A stretch of 64,000 nucleotides of DNA from Piscicola geometra (taxonomy: Eukaryota > Annelida > Clitellata > Hirudinida > Piscicolidae), in assembly GCA_943735955.1 (NCBI GenBank), contig OX030956.1, positions 2,845,412-2,909,411 on the forward strand, written 5' to 3'. This document shows, one piece after another, positions 33,203 through 44,600 of the stretch. Within the stretch, counting starts at the first letter, position 1, and each line of letters begins with the position of its first letter. The position numbers and the translations under genes were made by a program. The notes below the pieces were generated by a model. That model ran no database searches. It was not told the origin of the DNA and saw nothing but the letters and a program-made list of their open reading frames with translations.

Positions 33203-34126
33203 CTATCTATTTTTTAGCTTTTTATTTTTGCTTTCATTGGAATCTTTGTTCGGAGAGTGGCCATTTTGGGCCTGCGTGAAGACGGTACTTCGCTTGAGGG
33301 TTGTGATCTCTTCCGATATCCTGTACATGTTCATCTGTGGGTGCATTGAACTCATTGTTTATCATTTTTTGATTACTAGTATCTAATTGTCATTCACGCT
33401 ATTGGGCAAAGCCATAGCCTCGCAAGCCTTACAAATTCTTATTCAAAACTTTTATCCTCCAACATCAACACCACCCTTAAAACACGAATTCTGAAACTTC
33501 ACAACACCCACACAACACCCCCACAACACCCACACAACACCCACACTTCTCCAACACCACCACTACACCACACCACAACAACAACACCTTCTCTGGGTTG
33601 TAGACTTCGACAATGGAACTGGCAAGTTTGTGAAAACACTCGTTGACGTTGGTGCCATCACAGGCACTCGTCTCAAAAAAGCCAGCCAGAAAGTACTTTT
33701 CTGCCAACTTGAGAAAACAACATTTTCAAGTTAATATTCAATTTTAGTAAAAAAAATGCAGTGTTAATATTTCATTAGATCAATTTATTTATTTTTTTGA
33801 CAGCAGGAATGAATCTTGCTAACTGCTCTTATGAAGTAATGATGCATTTATTCAATTTTTAGACTGTCACAATGTTAGCATAGCATTTCCAACTCATTGG
33901 AATAAATTCATGTTTGTGAAAAATTGTTGAGTATTTAAGAAGTGCACATGATCTTTAACTTAACAAAACGTGAGAAACGTGCTCTAAGGTTAATGAGCAT
34001 TGAAATAACGAAAAATATAACAACCAATCTTCCTTCGCTCTTCTCCACTTGTCTCTCTGCCTGCAAGTCACTCTTGTTGCCCACCACTACCACTGCCACA
34101 GGCTCCCCTACATCCAACTCTAACTC
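33203..34126 (-). pseudogene. Ras-like small GTPase, last three exons, copy 2
   Basis: Exons 34126-34025 (G4, GNKSDL), 33707-33588 (G5, ETSA) and 33334-33203 (C-terminal tail, TAG). All are open; one tail residue changes (VFTQAQ rather than VFRQAQ). As in the other two copies, no G1-G3 exons are present. Confidence 0.6.
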
Positions 34127-34146
34127 CTGTGTGTTTGTGTGTGTGT

Positions 34147-35640
34147 TAGAGGTTGGACATGGACGATTTTTCATTCCCGGTCCCGTCCCTTTCCCGAAAT
34201 TTGTTTTCCCGTTCCGTCCCGTTCCCGATGGGACATCAGAATTTTGATTCCCGTCCTGTCCCGTTCCTGCAACTCGATTCCCGGTCCCAACCCGTTCCCG
34301 AAACTTTTTTGTTTTTTTATTCATTTTCGCTGCCAATTTCACTGGTCCCAAACTTGCTAGTTCTAATATTTTTTTAAATTTCTTATTTGAAAGTCAGAGA
34401 ATATTTCTTTTAATAAAATTTTAAAAAAAACACGCTTTAAATTTCAAGTATTTATTGAAATGAAAGTATTGAAGTTAGTCATTGTTTTTGAGTAATTCAA
34501 TCAAGTCTTTATTGCTTTTCACACAGGTTAAACCGTTAAGAGTTTCAGCTTTCAAATCAGATGATTTTGGGTCTGAAGTTAAACGGCTACATATTGAAAA
34601 ATTCCGTTAACAGGGAATATAACTTGCAGATATACTAAACAAAATTTTGGCTACTTCTTGTAGTATTTTTAAATTGCTTATTTTACTCCAATAAAATAAA
34701 ACATCTTTATAATCTTCAATTTTTTTGGACGTAATTGTGAATATCTGTACAATTCATCCTCTTCTGAATTTTTCTCTTGGTTCATTATTATTAATTCTTC
34801 AATAATGTTATTTATATGTTTTTGACGACATTCTTATTCTCCACAGCTGTAAATATGAAATCATTCGTATAATTTGATAGTATAATAATTTTATTATAAT
34901 TTATACGTTATAAAAACAAACATAATAGGTCTAAATAACCATCATTTGTTTTTTTTCTCAACGGCACCGCAGCTTGGTCTGGCTGTACAAAATAGAATTA
35001 AATTTTCTCTAATGAAAGTCCTGGTATTTATTTCTTTTCTATCCCAAACTTTTTTCCTATTATTCTTTCATACAGGGGATGCAACAAACATGCTGTCATA
35101 TGAAGAAGATCAATGGCATCTTTTCTTTTGTCGAAATGATCAACTGAGCAATCATTTGGAAATTAATCATTAAAATTCAAAGTATTATTTTATAAAATTA
35201 AAATAATATAACTGACCATTTTGATTTCATTTGAAAAGTTTTCATCATCACCCATTTTTTCTAATCTCCCTAATCTTTGGACTCACCATAACAACTTCAA
35301 ATGTAATGTTGGAGATTTGCAATGGTGGCTTCGTTATACATTTCTATTGCATTTAATACTTATATTAAGAACGGAGTATCGATGAAATAAAAATTTCCAT
35401 ACTTAGAAGTTTGCTGAAAAACACTGTTAAAGAATCCAATCCCAATAACTGTTATTCCCGTTTTTCCCGTTCCCGATTTAAAAGTTGATCCCCGTTCCCG
35501 TCTTTTCCCGTTCCCGATTTGAATGTTGATTCCCGTTCCCGTCCCGAAAACCTATTCTCGGTTCCCGACTTTTCCCGTTCCGAAATTAATTTTCATTCCC
35601 GTTCCCGCGGGAGTCCTGCGGGTACCCGGTCCGACCTCTA
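34147..35640. mobile_element. MITE-like element with TAGAGGTYGGAC ends, copy 2
   Basis: Same insertion as 19323-20817, duplicated with the segment: TAGAGGTTGGAC at the left, CCGACCTCTA at the right, TCCCG-rich subterminal zones, GT-rich flanks. Confidence 0.65.
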
Positions 35641-36175
35641 GTGTTTATGTGTATGTGTGTGTTAGTGTGTGTGTGTATGCGTGACACTTGACCACATTGA
35701 AGCACACTTAATTACACCTAATCATTTTTTTAATAGTTTTCATCCTCATAATCATCTTTTGAATCGTTTTCATCATCACCACCAACACCATAATTATAAC
35801 TCTTTTGAGTCAATATAGCTCTTTATTACTCCTCTGCATAATGCCAGCTAGCCATGCACTCATGACCAGTGTTATTTTCGTTCCATAAAATAATTATAGT
35901 TTTTATTTCAGTTTCGTTTTGGAATTAATTATAGTTTTTATTTTCGTTTTCGTTTTGAAAATAATTATAGTTTTTATTTTCGTTTTCGTTTTGAAAATAA
36001 TTATAGTTTTTATTTTCGTTTCAGTTTTGAAAATAATTATAGTTTTTTTATTTATTTTGAAAATATATTAATTTGAAACTTTCAACACTATTTATTTATA
36101 TCTAAAAAAATGAATAGATCATAAAATGAAACAGTAAAATAGAACAGTATATTAACAAAAAATGAGTTTAAAAAA

Positions 36176-38450
36176 TTAACAGTCCAATAAAAATGTATTC
36201 AGTCTCAAGAAAACTTTCATTTGTAGGTTTTTCTGTAATCTATTTCTTTTCCCACTTGTTAAAGAAGCACATAAAGAAAAAAATTTCTCAACGTATGCCT
36301 GGGAGGCTGGAGCTGCCAAAAGATCTTGTGCAATTGGACTAAGAATAGGGTAGAAAGTTATGTTGTCATTCCAGAATTTTAACCCATTTGGTTCTCAAGT
36401 ATTTTTGATTTTTGAAGAATTTATTTTCATCTCCGAAATATATTTTTCTATTTCCACAATTATACTTGAATTGCATTCTTTGCTAGAACTTGTATCGTCA
36501 ATACTTAATTTAGAAGATAAAAATGTAAATTTCTTTGAAGGAATTGATGATTCATCTGAAGCTTCTATTTCATTATGTTGTGAACTATTTTCAAAACAAT
36601 TGTTCTTTGCTTCGCTAAAAGCCGGCAAAATAAAAGATTCAAATTGTTTAATTGCAATAAAAATTTGATTTGATGTATCATTAAATAAGATTTATAATTT
36701 AATTGAAAACTTGTTTTTAAAATATATCTAAATTACCTGTGAACAAATGTGAGTATTAGCAGCATGCAATAAACTAGAATATTGTGGTAACAGAATGAAT
36801 TCTGCAACAGTTGGATCCACAAATGTAGCAGCTGCTGTTACTGGATTGAAATTCAATGAAGAGGGATTTAAGAAGCACTCAAAATAATGTTGAATTGCAC
36901 TCCTCAATGAAACAATCAAACTAGAAATTCCTACAAATTTAATTTGTTCTAAATGGCAGTCTAGGTCTAAAACAGACGGTATGACATGTGATAAAGACAA
37001 TGTATCGGTCTGAATACTGTCAGTGTGGGTTGCGAATGGTTTCAAAAAATGTTGAACTTCTACCAATCTGTTCCATTCACTTGCTAATAATTTTTCGATT
37101 TAGGCAAAATCCATAACATAATTGACATCATCTTTTAGTTCTAGTAATCTTTCAACCATAAAAAAGTGCTGTTCCATCTAGTGGGGCAGTCTGTTATTAC
37201 TGTTTTGGAAGATTTTTCAAGGAGTTTTTCTATGAGTATTGTTGACTTTCTAATTTTGCTGACTATATACCTTGCTTTTGTAATTATTGGTTCATATACA
37301 TTATTGGAGTATACTCTTTTTAAAACTAGTTGTATGGTGTGTGCTAAACAGGGCATATGTCGATAAGGAACCCATTTTTCTAATTCTATTTCATTACAAA
37401 TTATTTCACTTTCTTCTTCATCACTATCTGAGTTTTCATTTTCTGAATAATCGTCTTTTTCTGCATGCTTATTTTGAAGAATACGCACAGCTTTTAAAAT
37501 ATTTGAACCGTTATCAGATATAATTAAAATTATTTTATTCGGTTCTATATTCCAATCAGCGAGACACTTTGATAAACACTCAGCAAGTTTTTCTCCTGTG
37601 TGGGGATGATTAAGTTGAATTAGGTTTAAAAAGTAATGACACGGTTTGCTACTCTGTGGATTGAAACAGCATGCTGAAATCCCAACATATGATGATGGTA
37701 AACCTTTTTTGGTCCAAATATCTAAACATATAACTATTCTTCGAACATTCTTCAATGAGTCTTTCAGAATTTTGCAACCCTCATCATATTTGTCTTTTAA
37801 TAAGTCCAGTAACTTTGATGGGCCTGAAAAAAATTGCAATAATTGATCCCCACTATTTTTGTACAATATGTTGTAATCATTTATAATGAATAACGACCAT
37901 TGTAATTGCTCAAATAAATTTCTACAATAAATGGTAATACTTTTTACATTTTGAATAAGATAAAATAAACAAAATTACCTGGCATTTTAAGTTTTATAAC
38001 CAATGTTTCCACAAAGTTTTAAAAATGTTTATTCGATACTAGATTTAATGGGATGTTTGTGTTTACAAATCATTTTAATAAGGAGTCTTGTCTCTTCAAA
38101 TATTCTTCGCACTTACTTGATTACAAAACTGTTTTCGTCGTATTTTTTTCAAAACTAATAGTTTGTTGAACGGAATTTTCATTACTTTTAATCTTTTCAC
38201 AATTCCTCTTTCTGACTAATTCAATTTCCTAGAATTCTTGAAAAAACTTTTTGTGGTAGCTAGAGAGATGAACCTTGAGGTTTGTCGGATTTTTTCCTTT
38301 AAGTGTTGCGTTGCATAATACTTTCTGTCCGTCTTTGGTCGTCGATACTTCAACGATGCATGTACTTTTGACATTTTCTGAAGAATATGTAAAATATTTC
38401 CAAATTTCGCTTTCTTTCTTTCTACAAGCAAATGAACGTGATAAACTCAT
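36176..38450 (-). pseudogene. hAT transposase, inactivated, copy 2
   Basis: BED-like finger from the ATG at 38450 (MSLSRSFACRKKE) to 38229; a catalytic block at 37866-37141 with CLDIWTKK (first Asp region), ISDNGSN (second Asp region), CLAHTIQL (CxxH) and DCPTRWNST; then 37066-36728 with FVDPTVAEF; then 36628-36395; then the dimerisation domain to TAA at 36176-36178 (SPIAQDLLAAPASQAYV, SLCASLTSGKR). Lesions: six instead of seven T after WNST (about 37163), after which ERLLELKDDVNYV continues in the other frame; TAA at about 37100; TGA before EPNGLKFW near 36399. A GT donor at HICSQ (about 36739) suggests at least one intron. Confidence 0.75.
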
Positions 38451-38839
38451 TGTTATTTAAACTTGAAATATTATAAGAATCGATTACGTAAATTATTGAT
38501 TAATAACAAATTTGAAGTATAATAACAAATTTACGATTAAAATAAGTGATAATTTAGTTGACAAAGCGAAGCAGTAATAAAATAACGTTTTACAAATGGC
38601 ACTACTTTCATAGGTTTACTTTGGAAAGCGTACTCATAATTTATGCATATGAGATTAACGATTGACAAAGACAAATTTCCAATGTTTAAATCGCTGTATG
38701 GTAATAAAACGGTATTGCTCACAGGCAAAATAAAATACTTTAAATTAATAAGATTTTTTTTTCCTATTAGTTTAGTTTAGAAAGTTAAAAACCACGCAGA
38801 TCTTTTGACTTATTTTTATGTGAATAATTTTAATTTAAA

Positions 38840-39300
38840 TGTGAACAGATTTGACATTACTGAGTAAAATAATTATTAATTACTCAAAAAAGTATTCATA
38901 AAAGAAGTAAAGAAGCCTTATTTATTGTTCATTTAACGATATTACTTGCCTCAGATAGTTTGCCGAAATATATACCAGATTTGACATTACTGAGTAAAAT
39001 TATTATTAATTACACGAAAAATTATTCGTAAAAGAAGTAAAAAAGCCTAATTTATTGTTCATTTTACGATATATCTCGCCTCAGATATATATATCGTGAA
39101 CTATCATATAACTTTAAAATAAATGTAAAAAAAGAAGTAAAAAAGCCTAATTTATTGTTCGTTTTACGATATATCTCGCCTCAGATATATATATCGTGAA
39201 CTATCATACAACTTTAAAAAAAATGTAAAAAAAGAAGTAAAAGAAGCCTCAGTTATTGTTCATTTTACGATATATCTCGCCTCGGAGAGTTTGCCGAAAT
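38840..39300 (+). repeat. Internal tandem repeats of the hAT element, copy 2
   Basis: Same family as 26290-26690, with one additional partial unit: the block containing TTTACGATATATCTCGCCTC and ATATATATCGTGAACTATCAT occurs twice (39060-39115 and 39165-39220). The array changed length after the hAT was duplicated. Confidence 0.65.
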
Positions 39301-39714
39301 CTAAATTAATATGGCCGCTTTTTGTTTTTCGTAAGAAACCAACAATCAGCTGATTCAAGAAATAAATAAACATTGCCATCAGCTGATTTTATATTGCTAT
39401 GTCTATGCTTCCGAGTACGCTTTCCAAAGTATCCCACTTACATAAAGGCCAAAGATAATGTTTATAACATAGACATATATTTTTTATATACATTTTCATT
39501 TGTATATTATGGCATATCATAAAAAGTTATTTAATTTTCGTTTTGGAAATAATTATAGTTTTTATTTCAGTTTCGTTTTGGAAATAATTATAGTTTTTAT
39601 TTTCGTTTTCGTTTTGAAAATAAATTTAGTTTTTATTTTCGTTTTCGTGGAACGATTATTCAGAATTGTCGTTTTCGTTTTCGTTTTCGTTACGAAAATA
39701 ACACTGCTCATGAC

Positions 39715-40054
39715 TCGTTCTCATCATCATCATCAATCATCAACCATCATCATCATCACCACCATCATCGATTTTCAAAGGGCAGTAAGTAGCTATTGCT
39801 GTTATATTCGTTTATTTTTCAAGAATAGTCATAATAAGATATTTGAAAAAGTTTTGAAAAATGTATTTTATCAAAAATAATCAAGTACAACCGATCTTCA
39901 GAAATCAAACTAACTATAATCTTCGTTTCAAAATGATTGTTAAACGTCTCAATGATTATACTATAGTCAATTTAGGAAGCATTAAATGTTTTTCGATGCA
40001 TTTCATCATGAAATGAAAGTAAAACTTGAAACTCAAAGTTTTCTTCAAATGAGC
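39715..40054. other. Junction of hAT flank with 3' flank of gene 4
   Basis: A TCATCA-rich microsatellite (39720-39770) is followed by the conserved 3' flank of the vWA genes (TTTTCAAAGGGCAGTAAGTAG) with the AATAAA candidate on the minus strand near 39810. The same layout is found at 27085-27424. No gene is seen. Confidence 0.45.
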
Positions 40055-43000
40055 TTACACGCAGTTCCATACATTCTGGTTCCAGCTTGTACCAGGAGCG
40101 CAGTCTCTGACCCAGCATTGTGTCCACTGACTGCACTGCACGTATTTGCTTTTGTCGTGATGTGGCCAGTAGAACTTCTTTAAGCCAACGTTCTCTGAAG
40201 CGCATGGGTTCAACGAGTCACAGTCATATCCAGAGAGTATGGGGGGAAGTCTCGTAGTAGTTGTTGAAGTGGTTGTAGTAGTTGTTGTAGTAGTTGTTGT
40301 AGTTGTTGTTGTAATTGTTGAAGTGGTTGTAGTAGTTGTTGTTGAAGTTGTTGTAGTAGTTGTAGTGGTTGTTGTTGTAGTGGTGTTTGTAGTAGTTGTT
40401 GTTGGGGTTGTTGTTGTTGGAGTTGTTGTTGTTGGGATTGTTGTTGTTGGAGTTGTTGTTGTTGTAGTTGTTGTTGTTGTAGTAGTGGTTGTTGTTGGGG
40501 TTGTTGTTGTTGGGGTTGTTGTTGTAGTGGTTGTTGTTGGAGTGGTTGTTGTTGGAGTAGTGGTTGTTGTTGTTGTAGGGGTTGTTTTTGTAGTGGTTAT
40601 TGTTGTAGTGGTTGTAGTACTAGTTGTAGTAGGATAAGCTGGATCTGAAAAAATACCAAGAAAAAACGTTGTAGTGGTTGGAGTGGTTTAAGTAGGGGTT
40701 GTTGTAGTGGTTGTTTTAGTGGTTGTTTTTGTAGTGGTGGTTTTGTAGTAGGTGTAGTGGTGGTTTTGTAGTAATGGAATCTGGATCAGAAAAAACAAAT
40801 TGACGTTTTAATGAATAAGTATGAAAATTAAATGATGAAACATAATTTTCTTGAATATTTTTTCAATATAATTTGGAGCCTTTGAAGTAAAAACTCACCT
40901 TCAACACAAACGAAGCTGAAGTGTGGTTTGTCTACGCAGAGAAAGCCCTTTTTACAAGGGTTGGGTTCGCAGGGTGTTTTCTCTGTAAAGAATAACATTT
41001 TTGAAAAAAAAGAATAAAAATGTAAATAAATTGATATCTAAAAGTTTTCATGATTTTAAATTCATATTTTAGCAAGATGTTATTTTTCGTGAAAATTGTA
41101 CAATAAATAATAAAAAAGCAGCTTTTTCTTCAGTGAAAATTTACGAAAAAATGTGCGATTTTTGTTAATTTCCGAGAAATTTTTACAGAAAAATTAAATA
41201 ACGCCTATTTTATTTTACTGACTTCCAATTCCTAATGTGATGTTGATGTGGCCAGTTTTTTTTTCTTTTCCTTGAAGGTAGCAGTAGAGGTAGACGTTCT
41301 TGGAAAGAGATTCATCGTTAGGAACGTAAAGGTGGGATGGGCTCTCAGGTGTTAAATCAAGCTTATAATCATAAAAGCTTGGGTTTGGTGTAACATCTTT
41401 AGAGAAATAAATCGTGTTGTAGTAATCTTCTTTAGGAAATTTGATCTGTGACTGAAATGTTAATTTTAAAAGTTCAGGACATTATATAAACTCAATAAAA
41501 GTAAGAAGTATGAAAAAATTTGCCAGTTTGAAAAATACTAGAAATCATTTTTTTAAACGAACTTCAATTGTTGTTCCATCTTGGTTGATTTTAATTCTGC
41601 ACTGAATACTCATACCAGGCCCCACTATCACATCACCGCCTTCCTCTCCCATGACAATCGGGGCTTTGAAAGTTAGTATTTTTATTAGTTATTTAAACAT
41701 TTTATTTTAAACAGACAACATTTTAATTGAAATTAAATACTTGCTAATGCAATTATCAAATTAACCCTTGCACGTTCTTCTCACGATACTTCGTTTGACA
41801 TGAGGGAAATCAGAGAAACTTTCCAATTGGTCCAGATGCAAGCATTTGGGTTCGGATGCTATGGCCTCAAGTTCTGTGGGGCTCGTTTCTCTGCCAACAC
41901 CAACAACAAAAACTGAAATATTTTTTTCATGAAGTCTTTTAGCCGATTCAATGGTCAGGTCTGGTCGATTCGAAACGCCGTCAGTAAAGATTATAGCCAC
42001 TCTGGGTACCCCTGTGAATCATCATGTGTGAATTGGCTTAAAATAAGGCTTTCTGCATTTTATATTTTTGAACAAACCAGATTTTCTAGCTCCTTCCTGC
42101 TCAGTGAATGCTTTTTCTGCAATGTAGTCCAGAGCCTTGTCAATACAAGTGCCTATGAGAAAATACATGGTATTTGTTAAAAGTTTGTATAATAGTTTGC
42201 TGCTATCCGATTGAAAAATAAGTATATTAATTTCACCTTGAGCCAACTGGGATACTGTTCCTACTGCTCGTAGATACTCGGATGTACTTTTGAAGTTAAA
42301 AAAAGAAAAATGTTTTATAAGGTCAGAGCTGAACTGAATGAGAGAAAACCTACTATCCTCAAGAGGGTCGGGACCTACTTTGAAGTCTTCGATGAATGAT
42401 TTTATAAACTGTATCATCAAATCAAAGTCTCTGGTCTGTATGCTCATAGATCCGTCAATTGCGAATATCACGTCTGAAGCTCCTCCGCGGCATAAAGCTG
42501 AAATAAAAGTAGAAATAAGTTTTGTTCAATATACTAAACATTTATTTCAAGTTAATCTGAAAAAGTGTAAGTACTTGGTTCCAACTCTTCAACTTTAGTC
42601 ACAAATGTTTGTGCTTTATTTCCAAAACTAAAGTTTATTTCCCACAAATATGCTTGCAGTCTTATTTCATATGAAACCGCCGATTCTTTATGTAATGTTT
42701 CCAAATATATGTAGGCTGCAAGTCCGGAAAAGAATGGCTTCGAGAGATCTTCCCACTTCACATCAAACCAGTCCACTCCAAAAACGGTTCTGACATTTTT
42801 AATTTCAGTGTGCGATACAGATTGACTAACTAAAAATTCTTTTTTGCCAATCTGAGAAAAAATTTAAAATGTAAAAGCGTGAAAAAGCATTTTTGTAAGT
42901 AATGGGGGAAATGACGATTCGAACCTTCCAGATGCCTCCACTGAATTCACTACTCGGAGCAGTCCCGTCATTTGTCTCTACGTAGGCTAACCTCCTGATG

Positions 43001-43155
43001 AAGAGCTTGTCGTTCGAGAAATAACACTTGCGTTCGATTTTAGAAATCGTAGCTTCGACAACATCTCTGCCCACTGCCCCTTCCACTAACGTCTCGTCTA
43101 TCACAGCCCCTGCAACAATCCCAAGAACAGTTAGTAGAATTACCAAAGTCAACAT
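40055..43155 (-). CDS. vWA-chitin-binding secreted protein, gene 4 (intact, 725 aa)
   Basis: Exons on the minus strand: 43155-42925, 42851-42575, 42497-42078, 42011-41766, 41663-41563, 41451-41223, 40982-40899, 40644-40055; total 2178 nt, all phases consistent. Signal peptide as in gene 1 (mature start VIDETLVEGAVGRD). vWA motifs DGSMS, GTCIDKAL (the second MIDAS-loop Thr of GTRTDGAL is Ile here) and IIFTDG. EGF-like piece TPCEPNPCKKGFLC. Thr/Pro-rich linker of 126 residues, the longest with gene 3. CBM14 ends CAPGTSWNQNVWNCV. Introns 6 and 7 are longer (240 and 254 bp); intron 7 holds a decayed duplicate exon start. It carries the RETSP variant also seen in gene 2 although otherwise closest to gene 3. 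Two codons are missing in exon 6 relative to gene 2. Confidence 0.85.
40670..40786 (-). pseudogene. Decayed duplicate of the Thr-linker exon start in gene 4
   Basis: The ancestral acceptor is mutated to TG at 40787-40788 (CTGATCC instead of CAGATCC), followed by Thr/Pro codons that soon go out of frame. The active acceptor is the duplicated one at 40645-40646 (TATTTTTTCAG). Confidence 0.55.
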
Positions 43156-43200
43156 CTCGCCGTTTGCTTTAGAGAGCTCTGATAACTTGAGGTATCATTT

Positions 43201-43209
43201 CCTTTTATA
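43201..43209 (-). promoter_or_regulatory. TATA box of vWA gene 4
   Basis: TATAAAAGG on the minus strand, 46-54 bp upstream of the ATG, immediately followed upstream by the expanded minisatellite. Confidence 0.65.
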
Positions 43210-43213
43210 CGAA

Positions 43214-43377
43214 AAAAAGACGCAATACTTCACAAATAGTGGGTTTAAAAGACGCAATACTTCACAAATAGTGGGTTTTAAAGACGCAATACTTCACAAA
43301 TAGTGGCTTTAAAAGACGCAATACTTCACAAATAGTGGGTTTTAAAGACGCAATACTTCACAAATAGTGGGTTTAAA
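43214..43377 (+). repeat. Promoter-proximal minisatellite, about 5 units, interrupted
   Basis: Units of about 32 bp beginning GACGCAATACTTCAC. The array continues at 43909-43960 after an inserted retroposed element. It is longer than at gene 1. Confidence 0.75.
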
Positions 43378-43908
43378 TTTAATTAATTAGAATATTTTTA
43401 GTGCGAATGTTTGTTGTTTTGAATCTGTCAAAGAATGGCTACAGCAGAACGCAGGGACTCAAGTGAGCTGCGATATAAAGGAGAACTCCTTCCATAGCAG
43501 CAGCAGTTCCAGTGCTGGCAAGGACTTCTCCTTCACCCTCTATCGCAGCCTCGGCACCAGTGGCAAGACAAAAAATTGAGAAAAATGAGATTGTGTTTTA
43601 TGGTTTTAAGGATGATGTGGTGATGATTGTGCTGTGGTATGAGTGTTGGTACTGTAGTGATGATTGAATTTTTTAATATTTTTTTTGGGTGCTGATAGTG
43701 ATATTTTGATGGTGATTGTCATGGTGGTGTGGGTTAGGTTGGGTTATTGAGGTTGATTGTTTGTTTTTTTATACTTAAATTGATATATATACATACATTG
43801 GTAGTGGTATAAAAACAGTTTTATTTAACAAATTTATTTGAAAAGCGCTTTTGTCCACTTAGTAAAGGGCGCTATACAAATCATTAGTGATTGATTGATT
43901 GATTGATT
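43378..43908 (+). mobile_element. Retroposed element with LINE-type tail, independent insertion
   Basis: It is inserted cleanly between TTTAAA and GACGC of the minisatellite, which fixes the boundaries of the family: TTTAATTAATTAG at the 5' end and GGGCGCTATACAAATC followed by ATTG repeats at the 3' end. It is diverged from the copies at 329, 8285 and 46951 but the core peptide on the minus strand (GEVLASTGTAAAMEG) is unchanged, and the following residues change conservatively (GFILYVAAHL to GVLLYIAAHL). Stops surround it here, so it is not a gene by itself. Confidence 0.7.
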
Positions 43909-44274
43909 GACGCAATACTTCACAAATAGTGGGTTTAAAAGACGCAATACTTCACAAACACTGTGTTCATTTCGAAGGGTCTCGCAATTTTTCGAAAATC
44001 AAAAAGTTTTTTTTTGGTGGGGAAAGGTGATGGGTTTTTTAGTATGCCATAGGAAAAAAATATGTTCTCTAGCTGGCCATCAGGCCTTTATCTCACGAAA
44101 CATTTCATATATCAACACAAAACATAGAGATCCCACTAAAATAGAACTAAGATGACACAAATTCTGAGAAAAAATTAGACCTTAATTACACGTTTGTATC
44201 TTTACACTTATCATATTTACATTCTTCCCGCCATGACACAATATATATAGAACAACGCAGAAAGACAAAATAAC

Positions 44275-44600
44275 TCCCAAGCTTTCGGAATTTTGCAACC
44301 TTCATGGAAAGAATGCCGAAACTGTGCAAAGACAGCTCAAAATCACATCAACAAGTTTACGTGTTGATCATTCTTATCCCATTGCATGTATCGAATTGCA
44401 AGAACTCTTTTATGCCAAAAGCCTTCAGCCCGAGAAGCATTATATGCTCGATGTTGCTCTGATTCTGCCAGTTACTTCATAAGATGCAAGAATAGCATTT
44501 TCAAAACTTCGGCCTATTAAAATTCATCTTAGGACGACTGTATCTGCTCGTCGTTTGCAAAGCTTGTTTGAGAATATCTGCTACCAAAACAGCTACTGCA
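44275..44600 (+). pseudogene. hAT C-terminal remnant, second copy
   Basis: Duplicate of 5671-5990 with the same internal TAA after LILPVTS and continuation DARIAFSK. Confidence 0.45.

Larger units (their letters stand above)
35867..39706 (-). mobile_element. hAT transposon, copy 2 (uninterrupted, 3840 bp)
   Basis: Ends CAGTGTTATTTTCGT (35867-35881) and ACGAAAATAACACTG (39692-39706) with CTCATGAC duplications at 35859-35866 and 39707-39714. It gives the empty-site allele for the LINE of copy 1 (GAACTTGTATCGTC near 36490). It reached this place by segmental duplication, since flanks and target duplication equal those of copy 1. Confidence 0.9.
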
